NCBI GenBank assembly: GCA_963676415.1
Contig: OY781097.1
Location: 744,001 to 808,000, forward strand
DNA from: G963662905 sp963676415
Lineage (GTDB): Bacteria > Bacteroidota > Bacteroidia > Bacteroidales > WRLA01
Length of the DNA stretch: 64,000 nucleotides
Direction: 5' to 3'
Made by a program: the position numbers and the translations under genes. The notes under the pieces are model-generated. The model saw only the letters and a list, made by a program, of their open reading frames with translations, did no database searches and was not told where the DNA came from. Below are positions 19,741 through 27,674 of this stretch, in pieces (within the stretch, counting starts at the first letter, position 1; each line of letters begins with the position of its first letter).

Positions 19741-20403
19741 CTATTGATAGCATCGATAATGCGTATAGGATTTTGAAGAATTTAAGTTCTCGACAGGAAT
19801 AACATATAACTTTTTATCCCTCATCGCCTTAGAACTATCAAAGTTGTTCAAATTTTTAAACTGTGCTTTGGGGGAGACTTCATCAAACTCTTGCAATAAA
19901 CCAGAATTAAGCTCAGTTGTATCAAATTCTTTAACATTGGCTGCACCACAATCCTCATTATATTGTACAAACTGAAAGAAACAACCTCTCTTGCCAAAAT
20001 AGTTTATTCTGTGTAGATACTTTTGCAAATAGTCCCTTGCTTCCACTCCATCAACATTAAAAATAATCTCAATAGTGTCAGAAATAAATACATATTCGCG
20101 AAAAGAAGGCTTTCCCCTATAATTCCCATCCCTAAGAGACTGGATCGTAACAAAGCAATTATTTACACAAAAACTTCCTTTTACCCGATATTCAATACCT
20201 GCATTTTTGATAAAGGCAAACTCTATGCTCTTCTTTGTTTCAAAAGTCTCTTTCCCATTAATGGTAATAGCCTGATTTAACAGAGCCATTTTTATTGAAT
20301 ATGGAGAAGGGATTAACAAAGACTTAGCCCCAGAGTTTGTCGAATTACTAGATTTTAGGGAGAATAAATTTGTTGGACGATAAATAACAGAAAATTTCAT
20401 CAT
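19741..20403 (-). CDS. cas5: CRISPR-associated protein Cas5
   Basis: Cas5 caps the 5' handle of the crRNA in Cascade. The product of about 220 residues has the Cas5 N-terminal RAMP strand followed by LLIPSPYSIKMALLNQAI, and later YFGKRGCFFQFVQY, both typical of the family. The open frame reaches a TTG at 20406, but the ATG at 20403 shares one base with the cas7 stop (TGATG), a translational-coupling arrangement, so I use it. The gene closes the cas3-cas8-cas7-cas5 effector block. Confidence 0.92.
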   Translation of the reverse strand: MMKFSVIYRPTNLFSLKSSNSTNSGAKSLLIPSPYSIKMALLNQAITINGKETFETKKSIEFAFIKNAGIEYRVKGSFCVNNCFVTIQSLRDGNYRGKPSFREYVFISDTIEIIFNVDGVEARDYLQKYLHRINYFGKRGCFFQFVQYNEDCGAANVKEFDTTELNSGLLQEFDEVSPKAQFKNLNNFDSSKAMRDKKLYVIPVENLNSSKSYTHYRCYQ

Positions 20404-21374
20404 CAAACTAATTTATATGGTTCATTGTCGAATAATTCCATAATAACTTCAGTAAAAGCTCCAAGCCCATCAAATCTTTTAGCGGTTATTGATCCGGGTT
20501 CAATCTTATTTAAATTATTAGTGATAGTTTCTATTTCACCATCATATCCCGGATTAATTGGACTAACAGTTGGAGCTGCAACAAGATTTTCTGAATAAGA
20601 AACGACTCCTTTAAAATCAGTAATATGAGGCTTCTGGCTGCTGGTCATAGCTCCGCGGGGATTCAAAATTGAATTTAACAGGCTTTGCAAAACAGCTTTA
20701 TAGCGAGCTTTGCGTTTATCATCATCAATTGAATATGCACGATCAATATCATTAAATCCGATTCTGTAAGCATCTATATTACAAACAAAGGCATAAACCC
20801 CATGATTAGCAGGACGATGAAAAATATTCTGTCCTTCGTTTGAACTTTCGCCCCTTTTACCAGCAGCATCAGCGACTACTTTGGTGTGAATATAGGTTTC
20901 TGTATTGTTCTTTTCGGGAATTCCAATGGTCCAACCAAATTCAATTACTGATTTTCTTGCATGATTTCTGTTTTGCTTACCAATGGATGTTACTAATACC
21001 CCATGGCTATCATCAACAATACATTTAGATATAATAGCATCGGCAATAACCTTATCGCTAAGGCCTTTAATATCTTCCCCTGAAAAATAATCACCCAAAT
21101 CTTCTCCACTAGACAATCTGTTTGGATTCCCAACCGAGCAATTTGTACAAAGTTCAAGCTTTTTATCTTTTGCATAATTTATTAAATGAGCAACATGAAT
21201 ATGCTTAAACATGTCCCCGCTGATACCATTAACTGTATGTTCATGGCCATCTTTATCAACAATTGTTAGTTGACGGGTCATAATTTGATTTCCTTCGCCC
21301 CCTTCGTTATTTAAAGAGTGCATGTTTAGTGTAATTTCACCACTAACTGAGATTGACGCAATTTTCTTTGACAT
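20403..21374 (-). CDS. cas7: CRISPR-associated protein Cas7 (DevR/Cst2/Csp1-like)
   Basis: Cas7 forms the helical backbone that holds the spacer part of the crRNA. The 323-residue product begins MSKKIASISVSGEITLNMHS and continues SLNNEGGEGNQIMTRQLTIV, the signature start of the DevR/Cst2 group. Further support comes from GDMFKHIHVAHLINYA and NPRGAMTSSQKPHITDFKGV. The cas8 gene ends 21 bp upstream and cas5 is coupled downstream. A Cas7 backbone leaves every sixth guide base unpaired, which matters for the crRNA-like element near 25.9 kb. Confidence 0.95.
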   Translation of the reverse strand: MSKKIASISVSGEITLNMHSLNNEGGEGNQIMTRQLTIVDKDGHEHTVNGISGDMFKHIHVAHLINYAKDKKLELCTNCSVGNPNRLSSGEDLGDYFSGEDIKGLSDKVIADAIISKCIVDDSHGVLVTSIGKQNRNHARKSVIEFGWTIGIPEKNNTETYIHTKVVADAAGKRGESSNEGQNIFHRPANHGVYAFVCNIDAYRIGFNDIDRAYSIDDDKRKARYKAVLQSLLNSILNPRGAMTSSQKPHITDFKGVVSYSENLVAAPTVSPINPGYDGEIETITNNLNKIEPGSITAKRFDGLGAFTEVIMELFDNEPYKLV

Positions 21375-21394
21375 AATAAATGATTTTAATAAAT

Positions 21395-23128
21395 TTATTC
21401 TTCTATTTCATTATTGTTCATTTCCTCTTCTGAAATCTCCTTTTCTTCTTTCGTGGTCAATGCAAAACCGTAAGAAGCCAAAAGAGCTCCTACTACTAAT
21501 GATGGGAATTTATCTAAAAGCCCATAAAAAAGAGTTAACTCATTTTCACGAACAGGTTTTCTGAAGCCCTTTTTTAGTTCTGCTTTTCTTGCTGTTTCTG
21601 CATTATAAGTTCCTATAAACCCTCCGATAAATTCTGTCAAATCTTGCTTTGATTTAGATTTATTTTGAAGAGTTTGTGCTAATCCATAACGAATTTCAAA
21701 CTCAACTTTTTTGCCTCGTGATTTCGCTCCTTGCAATATCACTGTGCTGTTCCTAATAGCATAGGCTACCTTTTTAAAACCTTCGTTTGAGATGATCTCT
21801 GAAATTTTTAATTCATTCATAGTTGTATTATTAAAAAATTTATCTAATGATGTAACCTTAAAGGGTTGAGCATATTTACTCTTTGTCATTCTAGACATAA
21901 TATACTTGCAATACCAAAAAACGAATTTACACCAGCTTGGAAAATGAGAACTGGTTATAAAAGTTCGATAGGCTATTAATCCTTGTGCAGCATCGCCAAG
22001 TTCCTCAACACTTCCAATTATAGAAATTTGATCATTCAAAAATTCCACCCAATCCTTTGCTTCCTCCTCAGTATCAAATTCAATAAAAGAAGGGGTTTGA
22101 AGAACAGCAATATTAACAACTGCTTTATTCTGTCCCAAATCTTTCTGATATGTCGAATGGAGCCCTGTTAATATGTTTTGAGCTCTAAAATCTTTAAATT
22201 CTTCTGTACTCTTAATTAACTCCCTGTTTAGTATTAAAAGATTAAGGATATCAACTTTAACAGGAGTATTTCCCTTAATATTTCTTTTAAAGGAAACTGC
22301 TATTTGCTTTTGCCTGTTATATGCTGCCTTCTTAAATTCAGGAACAACAACTTTCATATCATAGCTACTCCCTACCTTAACCAATTGACATATCATATTT
22401 GTTAATGCACCTGATATTTTCATCGTTTCACTTATCCAATTCAATTTTACTGGACCCGATGAAGCTCCCGTAGCTTTTCCTTTGTTTTGACCTTTTCCTG
22501 TTGTTGGGTTATATATTTGAAGTGCTGTTACCGAATCCACAAAACTGGTTAATGACTTTGTTTTAAGTTCAACTTTTTGGTTTGAATAATAATCCAAGAT
22601 AGCTTTAATTATTTTTGGGAACAATTCTTTGTTTAATGAAATATTCCGATAAAGCTTATCGAAGCCTGTAAAATTATTTGGCGTAACAATCTGACTATAA
22701 ACATCTAATTGAGGAGAGATATATTTTTCTTCTGAGTAGATCCGCTCTATTTCTTTCAGTCTCAATTTTAATAATTCAGACTTATCCTTTCCTACAAATT
22801 CCTTATAAGCTTTTTGAATAAGTTCTTGCTTCTCTTTTTTAAATTCACGATACTTCGGATAATCAAAACTCCCATCGTCAACTTTATCTGAAGCATTCCG
22901 TTTCACATGTTTAAAAAGATGAAAATAGCTGAGACTATTCAGACATTCATGCGTTATCTCAGGTTTTGAGGTAATTTCATAATACAAGCCTTTATCTTCA
23001 ATCCACAATTTTGGCCGTGAAAAATCAACTCTACTTTGAATTTCATTCAGTAAATTAGCTAAACCAAACGCTTCAATTGTATCGGAATATGTTCCGGTTC
23101 TTTTTTCAATCCTGAATTTAGAATACAT
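21395..23128 (-). CDS. cas8: Cas8-family large subunit of Cascade
   Basis: This 577-residue protein (MYSKFRIEKRTGTYSDTIEA) occupies the large-subunit position between cas3 and cas7. It looks like a Cas8 of the I-B group, perhaps the PGING or Myxan-like branch; I cannot fix the subfamily by eye, and no zinc finger is seen. A GTG at 23134 is possible, but the ATG at 23128 is more likely; it overlaps the cas3 stop by 11 bp. The C-terminal part (from about residue 437, including FIGGFIGTYNAETAR and FYGLLDKFPSLVVGALLASY) is helical like the small subunit Cas11. An in-frame ATG with an A/T-rich Bacteroidota-style start region precedes it at 21820. The large subunit reads the PAM. Confidence 0.85.
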   Translation of the reverse strand: MYSKFRIEKRTGTYSDTIEAFGLANLLNEIQSRVDFSRPKLWIEDKGLYYEITSKPEITHECLNSLSYFHLFKHVKRNASDKVDDGSFDYPKYREFKKEKQELIQKAYKEFVGKDKSELLKLRLKEIERIYSEEKYISPQLDVYSQIVTPNNFTGFDKLYRNISLNKELFPKIIKAILDYYSNQKVELKTKSLTSFVDSVTALQIYNPTTGKGQNKGKATGASSGPVKLNWISETMKISGALTNMICQLVKVGSSYDMKVVVPEFKKAAYNRQKQIAVSFKRNIKGNTPVKVDILNLLILNRELIKSTEEFKDFRAQNILTGLHSTYQKDLGQNKAVVNIAVLQTPSFIEFDTEEEAKDWVEFLNDQISIIGSVEELGDAAQGLIAYRTFITSSHFPSWCKFVFWYCKYIMSRMTKSKYAQPFKVTSLDKFFNNTTMNELKISEIISNEGFKKVAYAIRNSTVILQGAKSRGKKVEFEIRYGLAQTLQNKSKSKQDLTEFIGGFIGTYNAETARKAELKKGFRKPVRENELTLFYGLLDKFPSLVVGALLASYGFALTTKEEKEISEEEMNNNEIEE

Positions 23129-25604
23129 AGTCACATTTCTTTAAATATTTTTCAAAATCCTTTGTTGCTTTTTGATCACACAGTCGAAGTATCCTGACTA
23201 GAAAAAAGTAGATCACCCATTCATCCCTGTTTTCTGGCAGATTATCTGATAAACTTCCATCTCGTGCTTTTTTCTTCAGCCTTGCATTTATTCCAATATC
23301 TCTTAATAGCTTTTCAACTTCACAATAATCCTCATCAGCAATATCAAATTCCGAGTAGGTTTCTGTCTCAACTCCATGATGTTTTAATATTGCTGTTGAT
23401 ACACAATTTGCAAGGTCTCCATAATCTTCAGAATCAATTACATTCTCAGCAACACCAATAAAAGCCAATGCTCCTGCACCTGCATGCGGAGGCTTTTTCC
23501 TTGCGCCACTATTTTGCTCGATTCCTTTATCTGTTAGTTTATTAAAATCACAATGTGCAAGTACCTCATTAGGCCTATAAATAAAACGGCTGTCTTGTTC
23601 GCTTTTCTCTTTTTGTAAAAGTTTCATTCTTTTCTGCCACTCCCTATTTAATTTTCCATAGTCATGCAGACAAATCATGGCTTTTATCAATTTATCCCAA
23701 TCTATGGTTTCACCCCATTTTTTTTTCAATTGCTGTATTACGAATTTCAATTTTGGTTCAAATTCCTCAATATAACAGCCAATTAACGCCTTGTTATGCT
23801 GCCAGAAGGTATCCTTTTTATATTCGATTATTTCTTTGTTTCCTTTAATGTAAGGTTTAAGTGGCGAACAGGTATTTCCCGCTCCCATTTCCAGGCCGGC
23901 ATCAGATGTATATTTGAAAATGGATTTATCAACAAAAACAATGTCGTAGCAATTTTTTAATGGCTCAATGTTTCTAACAGCTTCTAGATAATACATATCC
24001 AAGTCATTAGTATCGCAATCTATCAATGTGCTTTCCGAATTTTCTCTTGCAATAAAAATCACATCATTATCAAAATCAAAATCCCGTTCATTCAAAATCT
24101 CTCTTGCCCATTTTATAAATGACCATTTATAAAGCCCAATAGATTGATACTTATACGGTATAAAAGCACCTCTTTGTTCGGTAGCATAATCAATAATTGC
24201 CACTTCGATACTTTGAATATCCCTAATAGTCTGCGAGTACATATTCTTATTACATGTCTCCCATGATTCCTGGATTTTAGTGCGATTGAAATCATCTTGG
24301 CTAATTAACGAATAACTTAATAGTTCTTCATCTGTTAAAATTTCATCAACCAATCTTTGTGAAACGTTTTTATCTAAAGCTATAACTCTTTTTAATTTTT
24401 CAAATGTTATTTTGCAAAGCCCTTTATCGTAAGGCAAATATCTGTTATTGATGGCTCTTTTCTGTTTTTCTTCCTCTTCATTGGTTGTTTCTATTCCAAG
24501 TTTTTCATGTTCTTCCAGCTCCAGAATATCATAGACATAAATTTTCCCAGTGTCTTTCTCCCAACGCGCACAACGTCCTGCACGTTGTAAAATAGAGTTA
24601 ACAGGTGAAATTTCAACATGCATAGTATCGCATGAGATATCCATCCCGGCTTCGATCACTTGCGTAGATATAAGTATTGCACTTTCTTTGTTTTCTTTCC
24701 CAAACAGCCGCTTTAATCCTGCTTCTTTTTTCTTTCTGTCTTCATCAAAAAAACGGGAATGCAAGCAAATAATATTCGTTTCGTCCACTCCTTTATGGTC
24801 TGAACTCACAATATCATTATATAATTGTTGAGCCTTTTCAACACGATTGCAAATTACAATCGTTTTCTTACGATGTCGTTTTAAAATTGAAGATACACTT
24901 ATTGTACTCTCCATTACATGCACCGTTTTCTTGACCGAATGCCCCTCTGGCACTTTCAACGAACTAATTCTATCTTCATCTTCTGAAAAACAACCAATTG
25001 AGACAACTTCAGCATTTAACTCCTTACTCAATTTTTTAATATAATCCTCACTTAAAGTTGCCGTCATTATGCAGAAGCGACAAAGATTTTTAAGAGTCTT
25101 TAGCATCCCGATTGTTGTAGCCATTGAAAGCTTTGGGTCTAGCAAATGAAATTCGTCAAAAACCAAATAACTTCCAACCAAAGCCCCTGCATTAATATTA
25201 GCTTGCCGTTTCGAAAGGGAAAGCGGAAAACAAAGGAAACTACTCAGCGTTTGATCAATGGTTGAAAAAATAATATCCTTCTCAAAATGCTCATCATTCT
25301 CGTATTCACCTGTATGTATTGAAGCCTCTCCTTTAAACAAATCGCTTTTTTTAAGAGTTTCTGTAACATCAGAATAAATTGAATTTGCCAGTGTACGAAG
25401 AGGAAGGCTATATATCATCTTTTGTGGAAAATCATTCCTCCCATTATGTTGAGCATAAAGAAATGGCATTACAGAAGCCCAAGTCTTTCCCGCTCCAGTA
25501 GGTACTGATAAAATTATATTCCTTCCACTTAACAATAAGTCAGCTACTTTCTCTTGATAGCTATATGGCTCAAATCCTAACACTAATTTATAATAGTCTT
25601 TCAT
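23118..25604 (-). CDS. cas3: Cas3 helicase-nuclease with C-terminal HD domain
   Basis: Cas3 is recruited by Cascade to unwind and degrade target DNA. Starting at MKDYYKLVLGFEPYSYQEKV the product is about 828 residues. A frame up to 25679 exists but would overlap the small upstream ORF much more. The helicase comes first: Walker A SVPTGAGKT (Lys40), FDEFHLLDPK (near 150), MTATLS, and motif VI LQRAGRCARW. The HD nuclease comes last: CLHDYGKL (near 645), PPHAGAG, LKHHG and LRLCDQKA. This order is the reverse of the common HD-helicase form. All key residues are present, so it should be active. Confidence 0.96.
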   Translation of the reverse strand: MKDYYKLVLGFEPYSYQEKVADLLLSGRNIILSVPTGAGKTWASVMPFLYAQHNGRNDFPQKMIYSLPLRTLANSIYSDVTETLKKSDLFKGEASIHTGEYENDEHFEKDIIFSTIDQTLSSFLCFPLSLSKRQANINAGALVGSYLVFDEFHLLDPKLSMATTIGMLKTLKNLCRFCIMTATLSEDYIKKLSKELNAEVVSIGCFSEDEDRISSLKVPEGHSVKKTVHVMESTISVSSILKRHRKKTIVICNRVEKAQQLYNDIVSSDHKGVDETNIICLHSRFFDEDRKKKEAGLKRLFGKENKESAILISTQVIEAGMDISCDTMHVEISPVNSILQRAGRCARWEKDTGKIYVYDILELEEHEKLGIETTNEEEEKQKRAINNRYLPYDKGLCKITFEKLKRVIALDKNVSQRLVDEILTDEELLSYSLISQDDFNRTKIQESWETCNKNMYSQTIRDIQSIEVAIIDYATEQRGAFIPYKYQSIGLYKWSFIKWAREILNERDFDFDNDVIFIARENSESTLIDCDTNDLDMYYLEAVRNIEPLKNCYDIVFVDKSIFKYTSDAGLEMGAGNTCSPLKPYIKGNKEIIEYKKDTFWQHNKALIGCYIEEFEPKLKFVIQQLKKKWGETIDWDKLIKAMICLHDYGKLNREWQKRMKLLQKEKSEQDSRFIYRPNEVLAHCDFNKLTDKGIEQNSGARKKPPHAGAGALAFIGVAENVIDSEDYGDLANCVSTAILKHHGVETETYSEFDIADEDYCEVEKLLRDIGINARLKKKARDGSLSDNLPENRDEWVIYFFLVRILRLCDQKATKDFEKYLKKCDYVF

Positions 25605-25797
25605 TTTTTTTGTTTTTTTTGTCTCTACAAAGAAACAGTATAGCCTGTTCCCTCCATATAGCAGACTCATAATACTCAATTATATCACCATAACTACATC
25701 CTTGATCAACTAAGCTTGGCACCAAAAAGGAAATAAATGCTGTAACATCTTCATTGGAAAACAAAACTCCTTCATCTGAATAAAAATCTGAATCCAT
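25588..25797 (-). CDS. Small 69-residue ORF heading the cas3 operon
   Basis: The ORF encodes an acidic N-terminus (MDSDFYSDEGVLFSNEDVTA), a hydrophobic helix-prone middle and a lysine-rich end. I recognise no family. It starts 23 nt downstream of a -7 box match (25820-25827) and overlaps cas3 by about 17 bp, so it would be the first cistron of the effector operon. It could be a small regulator, an accessory Cas subunit, or simply a leader peptide coupling translation into cas3. Support is position, promoter and plausible codons only. Confidence 0.55.
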   Translation of the reverse strand: MDSDFYSDEGVLFSNEDVTAFISFLVPSLVDQGCSYGDIIEYYESAIWREQAILFLCRDKKNKKNERLL

Positions 25798-25819
25798 AAT
25801 CGGGTCTTAATTTTTTTGG

Positions 25820-25850
25820 CAAAGATAACAAAAAAAATCAATTCCATAAA
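25820..25850 (-). promoter_or_regulatory. Putative promoter of the cas3-cas8-cas7-cas5 operon
   Basis: The minus strand carries TATCTTTG (25820-25827), a perfect TAnnTTTG -7 box, with a weaker -33 TTT (25848-25850) 20 bp upstream. The predicted start is near 25812, 15 nt before the 69-codon ORF. The site matched by the crRNA-like element begins two bases upstream of the -33 region. Confidence 0.6.
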
Positions 25851-25851
25851 C

Positions 25852-25889
25852 CCAAATACATTTAATATACTATGCAATGATTACTTCAT
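25852..25889 (+). promoter_or_regulatory. Putative protospacer-like operator for the crRNA-like RNA
   Basis: Directly after CCA (25852-25854, PAM position) the plus strand reads AATACATTTAATATACT. The pseudo-spacer after the repeat-like sequence reads AATACGTTTAAGATTCT. Positions 1-5, 7-11, 13, 14, 16 and 17 match. Positions 6, 12, 15 and 18 do not, and matching is poor beyond that. Full R-loop length would end near 25889. Strong seed pairing with a mismatched distal part is what allows binding without Cas3 cleavage. The site abuts the -33 region of the leftward cas3-operon promoter and overlaps the upstream side of the rightward one. Confidence 0.6.
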
Positions 25890-26243
25890 CTGTTTTTTAT
25901 TATTTTTGTTCCACAGACTTAGTTTACGAAACAAATCACACCAAACTGGAATTGAAATAATACGTTTAAGATTCTGAGCTAAGTCTGTTTTTATATGCCT
26001 TTTATAACCATCCATATAGATCATCATGCAAAGATTAAACCTCCTTCCTCTCCTCAAACTTCCCATATTCCGCTCCCGTTTCAATCCATCACCCGCCCAA
26101 AAGGCGATGTTTATTTCCATGTCCTCGGGCTTATTGTTAGCGTTTGTGGGCTTGCCTTTAAAATGCAAACTTGAATAAAGATAGCACTGGCCACCTACTC
26201 CATGGTAATAGCTGCCGGCAATAATGGATCCTACTATCCTCAT
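25881..26243 (-). CDS. Doubtful 120-codon ORF after cas6
   Basis: The frame starts 4 bp after the cas6 stop (MRIVGSIIAGSYYHGVGGQC) and could be a co-transcribed gene. However, I recognise no family, its composition is odd (basic, with runs such as LRRGRRF), and its 3' third is the exact antisense of the crRNA-like element. It may be a decayed gene or chance. If it is translated, its message would be antisense to the small RNA. Confidence 0.25.
   Translation of the reverse strand: MRIVGSIIAGSYYHGVGGQCYLYSSLHFKGKPTNANNKPEDMEINIAFWAGDGLKRERNMGSLRRGRRFNLCMMIYMDGYKRHIKTDLAQNLKRIISIPVWCDLFRKLSLWNKNNKKQMK
25901..25908 (+). promoter_or_regulatory. -7 box of the putative crRNA-like RNA
   Basis: TATTTTTG matches TAnnTTTG exactly on the plus strand. 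It lies 21 nt before the degenerate repeat, so transcription would begin around 25915. I see no good -33 TTG at 19-21 bp. The protospacer-like site covers that region. Confidence 0.45.
25915..25992 (+). ncRNA. Candidate crRNA-like guide RNA (CreR/CreA-like)
   Basis: Between cas6 and the cas3 operon, on the strand opposite the cas genes, 25930-25958 resembles the CRISPR repeat. The last 11 nt (GGAATTGAAAT, 25948-25958) are identical, and 25934-25944 matches 10 of 11 repeat bases (AATCA-ACCAA). Two substitutions and one inserted base fall between these blocks. The pseudo-spacer starts at 25959 and pairs in seed fashion with 25855 onward, beside the cas3-operon promoter. A -7 box lies upstream and a weak hairpin plus five T's downstream, predicting an RNA of about 75-80 nt. 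CreR and CreA RNAs of type I systems have this design and are often located next to cas6. Only one repeat-like copy is seen. The boundaries are inferred. Confidence 0.6.
25969..25992 (+). terminator. Weak intrinsic terminator of the crRNA-like RNA
   Basis: AGATT (25969-25973) can pair with AGTCT (25982-25986), including one G-U pair, around an 8-nt loop. It is followed by G and TTTTT (25988-25992). The stem is short, so this is tentative. Confidence 0.3.
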
Positions 26244-26246
26244 ATC

Positions 26247-26918
26247 TTATTCAATTGCGCCAAACCCAATACCTGTCGAATTTCCCACACCGCAGTTCCA
26301 GGCAAAAAGCTTGCTTTGGGCACTGCCTTTGATCTGCAGCCGGCACCAACTGGCGCGGTTTTTAATAATGTGTTCGCCCTTTTTATAGGAAACCATTTTG
26401 CTGCCTTTCCTCGGGTCGCTTTGATCGAAAGAAATTTCCAGATCGGGCTCATAAGGCAAACCGGCCTTTTTCATTTTATAGTGCATCGTTTCGGTGAGCA
26501 ATGCTGTTGCTTCCTGGCTATCATAAAAATAATAGTGCATCTTGTCCTCCTCTCGCCTTTTGATCAAAACCGGACTGGCCGGAAGAAAAATGTCCCGTTT
26601 TTCCAAGTCAGGATCATTCAACAGCATGATTTCCTGCACTTCCATGCCACAAAATAATTTCCGGTCGTTCATGATGCCTTCCATGAGGTTTTTAATAAAA
26701 TCCTTATCCCAGGCGCTCACAAAAAAGCAGGCCCCGCCTTCAAAGCTCAAATGGTCTTTCACTTTTTTGCCCGGCGCAAGCCTTGAAAAACTATAGAGCG
26801 ACACTTCTCCATGTTCTTTGTTCTCGCCCAGCCATTTATGAATTACGCCCGTGAGCATATGCTGGTGCATAAAAGGCACCGGACTGGTGTTTTCGCTAAT
26901 CCTTAATTTAATTTTCAT
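26247..26918 (-). CDS. cas6: CRISPR repeat endoribonuclease Cas6
   Basis: Cas6 cuts the pre-crRNA within each repeat, leaving the 8-nt ATTGAAAT handle. The 223-residue product (MKIKLRISENTSPVPFMHQH) shows the tandem ferredoxin-like layout with the early HQH histidines. It ends in the glycine-rich loop GVGNSTGIGFGAIE, which defines the family. It is set apart from the other cas genes by a 450-bp gap holding the crRNA-like element and has its own upstream region with a -7-like TAGGTTTG. The length is normal for I-B Cas6. Confidence 0.95.
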   Translation of the reverse strand: MKIKLRISENTSPVPFMHQHMLTGVIHKWLGENKEHGEVSLYSFSRLAPGKKVKDHLSFEGGACFFVSAWDKDFIKNLMEGIMNDRKLFCGMEVQEIMLLNDPDLEKRDIFLPASPVLIKRREEDKMHYYFYDSQEATALLTETMHYKMKKAGLPYEPDLEISFDQSDPRKGSKMVSYKKGEHIIKNRASWCRLQIKGSAQSKLFAWNCGVGNSTGIGFGAIE

Positions 26919-26959
26919 TCGATTGGTATTTATATTCGTTTATCATCATAATTCATTCA

Positions 26960-27042
26960 ATCCATCACACGCCACAAACCTACAACCCAAAAGTGCAACT
27001 ATTTTGCATTTTAATTTTTTCTTCATTTTTTTGTTTTTAATC
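26960..27042. repeat. 83-bp direct repeat, copy A (upstream of cas6)
   Basis: It starts ATCCATCACACGCC. Its first 65 bp are identical to 27675-27739, and the rest differs by one base and one T in a run. On the minus strand it carries TAGGTTTG (26975-26982), a TAnnTTTG match without a good -33, 57 nt before cas6. The same promoter-like DNA lies before the lipoprotein gene. Confidence 0.92.
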
Positions 27043-27134
27043 GCACTGATAGTAAAACCCTTAAAATGTGTATTCATAATACTATTGTTATATAATTGTA
27101 AAACAGTTTCTTATATTTCTAAATGCCGCAACGG

Positions 27135-27620
27135 CTAATCAAGTCTTTTGATTGCAAATCCGGTCAAACGGTAACCGGAAACCATGGTGGGGTTCTTAAT
27201 GCCGGTATATTCTTTATTGGAAGAGCTGAAATCAAAATTCATGATGCCATCAGCGCCCATATTTTTGCATTTAAGGTAAATGGAATCAACAGCTTCCTGA
27301 ATATACATCTTCTCTTCCAACCAGCTCCAGTCCTGCAAATATTTTGGAGAAGCCGGGTCATTACGGTCATAGTTCGGATTCAACACATAATCCGTTACAG
27401 CATAGGTTGCGGCGGGCAAAATCACATATTCCACCAGGCCAACAGGCTCATAGCGTCCCTGACATTTTTCAGGGGTAATGTAAAAGCCATCATCAGAATA
27501 CTTCCTGAAATCGATCCCATAAAATTTTTCCTCTTTCGGGATATAATTCAGCGTTTCGAGGGTTGGCATGCAGCCAGCAAGCAACAACCAAATAGAAAAA
27601 AACCAAAGCAAACGTTTCAT
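27135..27620 (-). CDS. Small lipoprotein of unknown function
   Basis: I start at MKRLLWFFSIWLLLAGCMPT, an ideal lipoprotein signal peptide with lipobox LLAGC. The longer frame to 27713 begins inside repeat copy B. The mature part of about 145 residues contains FYGIDFRKYSDDGFYITPEK and ends NMGADGIMNFDFSSSNKEY followed by a short beta-rich tail. That layout resembles small Bacteroidota lipoproteins with a YbjQ-like end, but I cannot name a family. It is flanked by 83-bp direct repeats between the RAYT gene and cas6 and may be an inserted passenger. Confidence 0.75.
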   Translation of the reverse strand: MKRLLWFFSIWLLLAGCMPTLETLNYIPKEEKFYGIDFRKYSDDGFYITPEKCQGRYEPVGLVEYVILPAATYAVTDYVLNPNYDRNDPASPKYLQDWSWLEEKMYIQEAVDSIYLKCKNMGADGIMNFDFSSSNKEYTGIKNPTMVSGYRLTGFAIKRLD

Positions 27621-27674
27621 ACTACTTATAATTAATTGGTTAACAATATAAAGAACGCTCATTTTCATCAACTG

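Noticed and set aside
26078..26085. A second ATTGAAAC (minus strand) between cas6 and cas3, considered as another repeat-like copy.
   Set aside because: Only the 7-8 nt tag matches. The preceding bases (GGGTGATGG) show no further resemblance to the repeat.
25993..26243. Search for a toxin minigene (CreT-like) beside the crRNA-like RNA.
   Set aside because: I found no short ORF with its own promoter that the pseudo-spacer would match. The matched site belongs to the cas3 operon, which fits cas autoregulation better.
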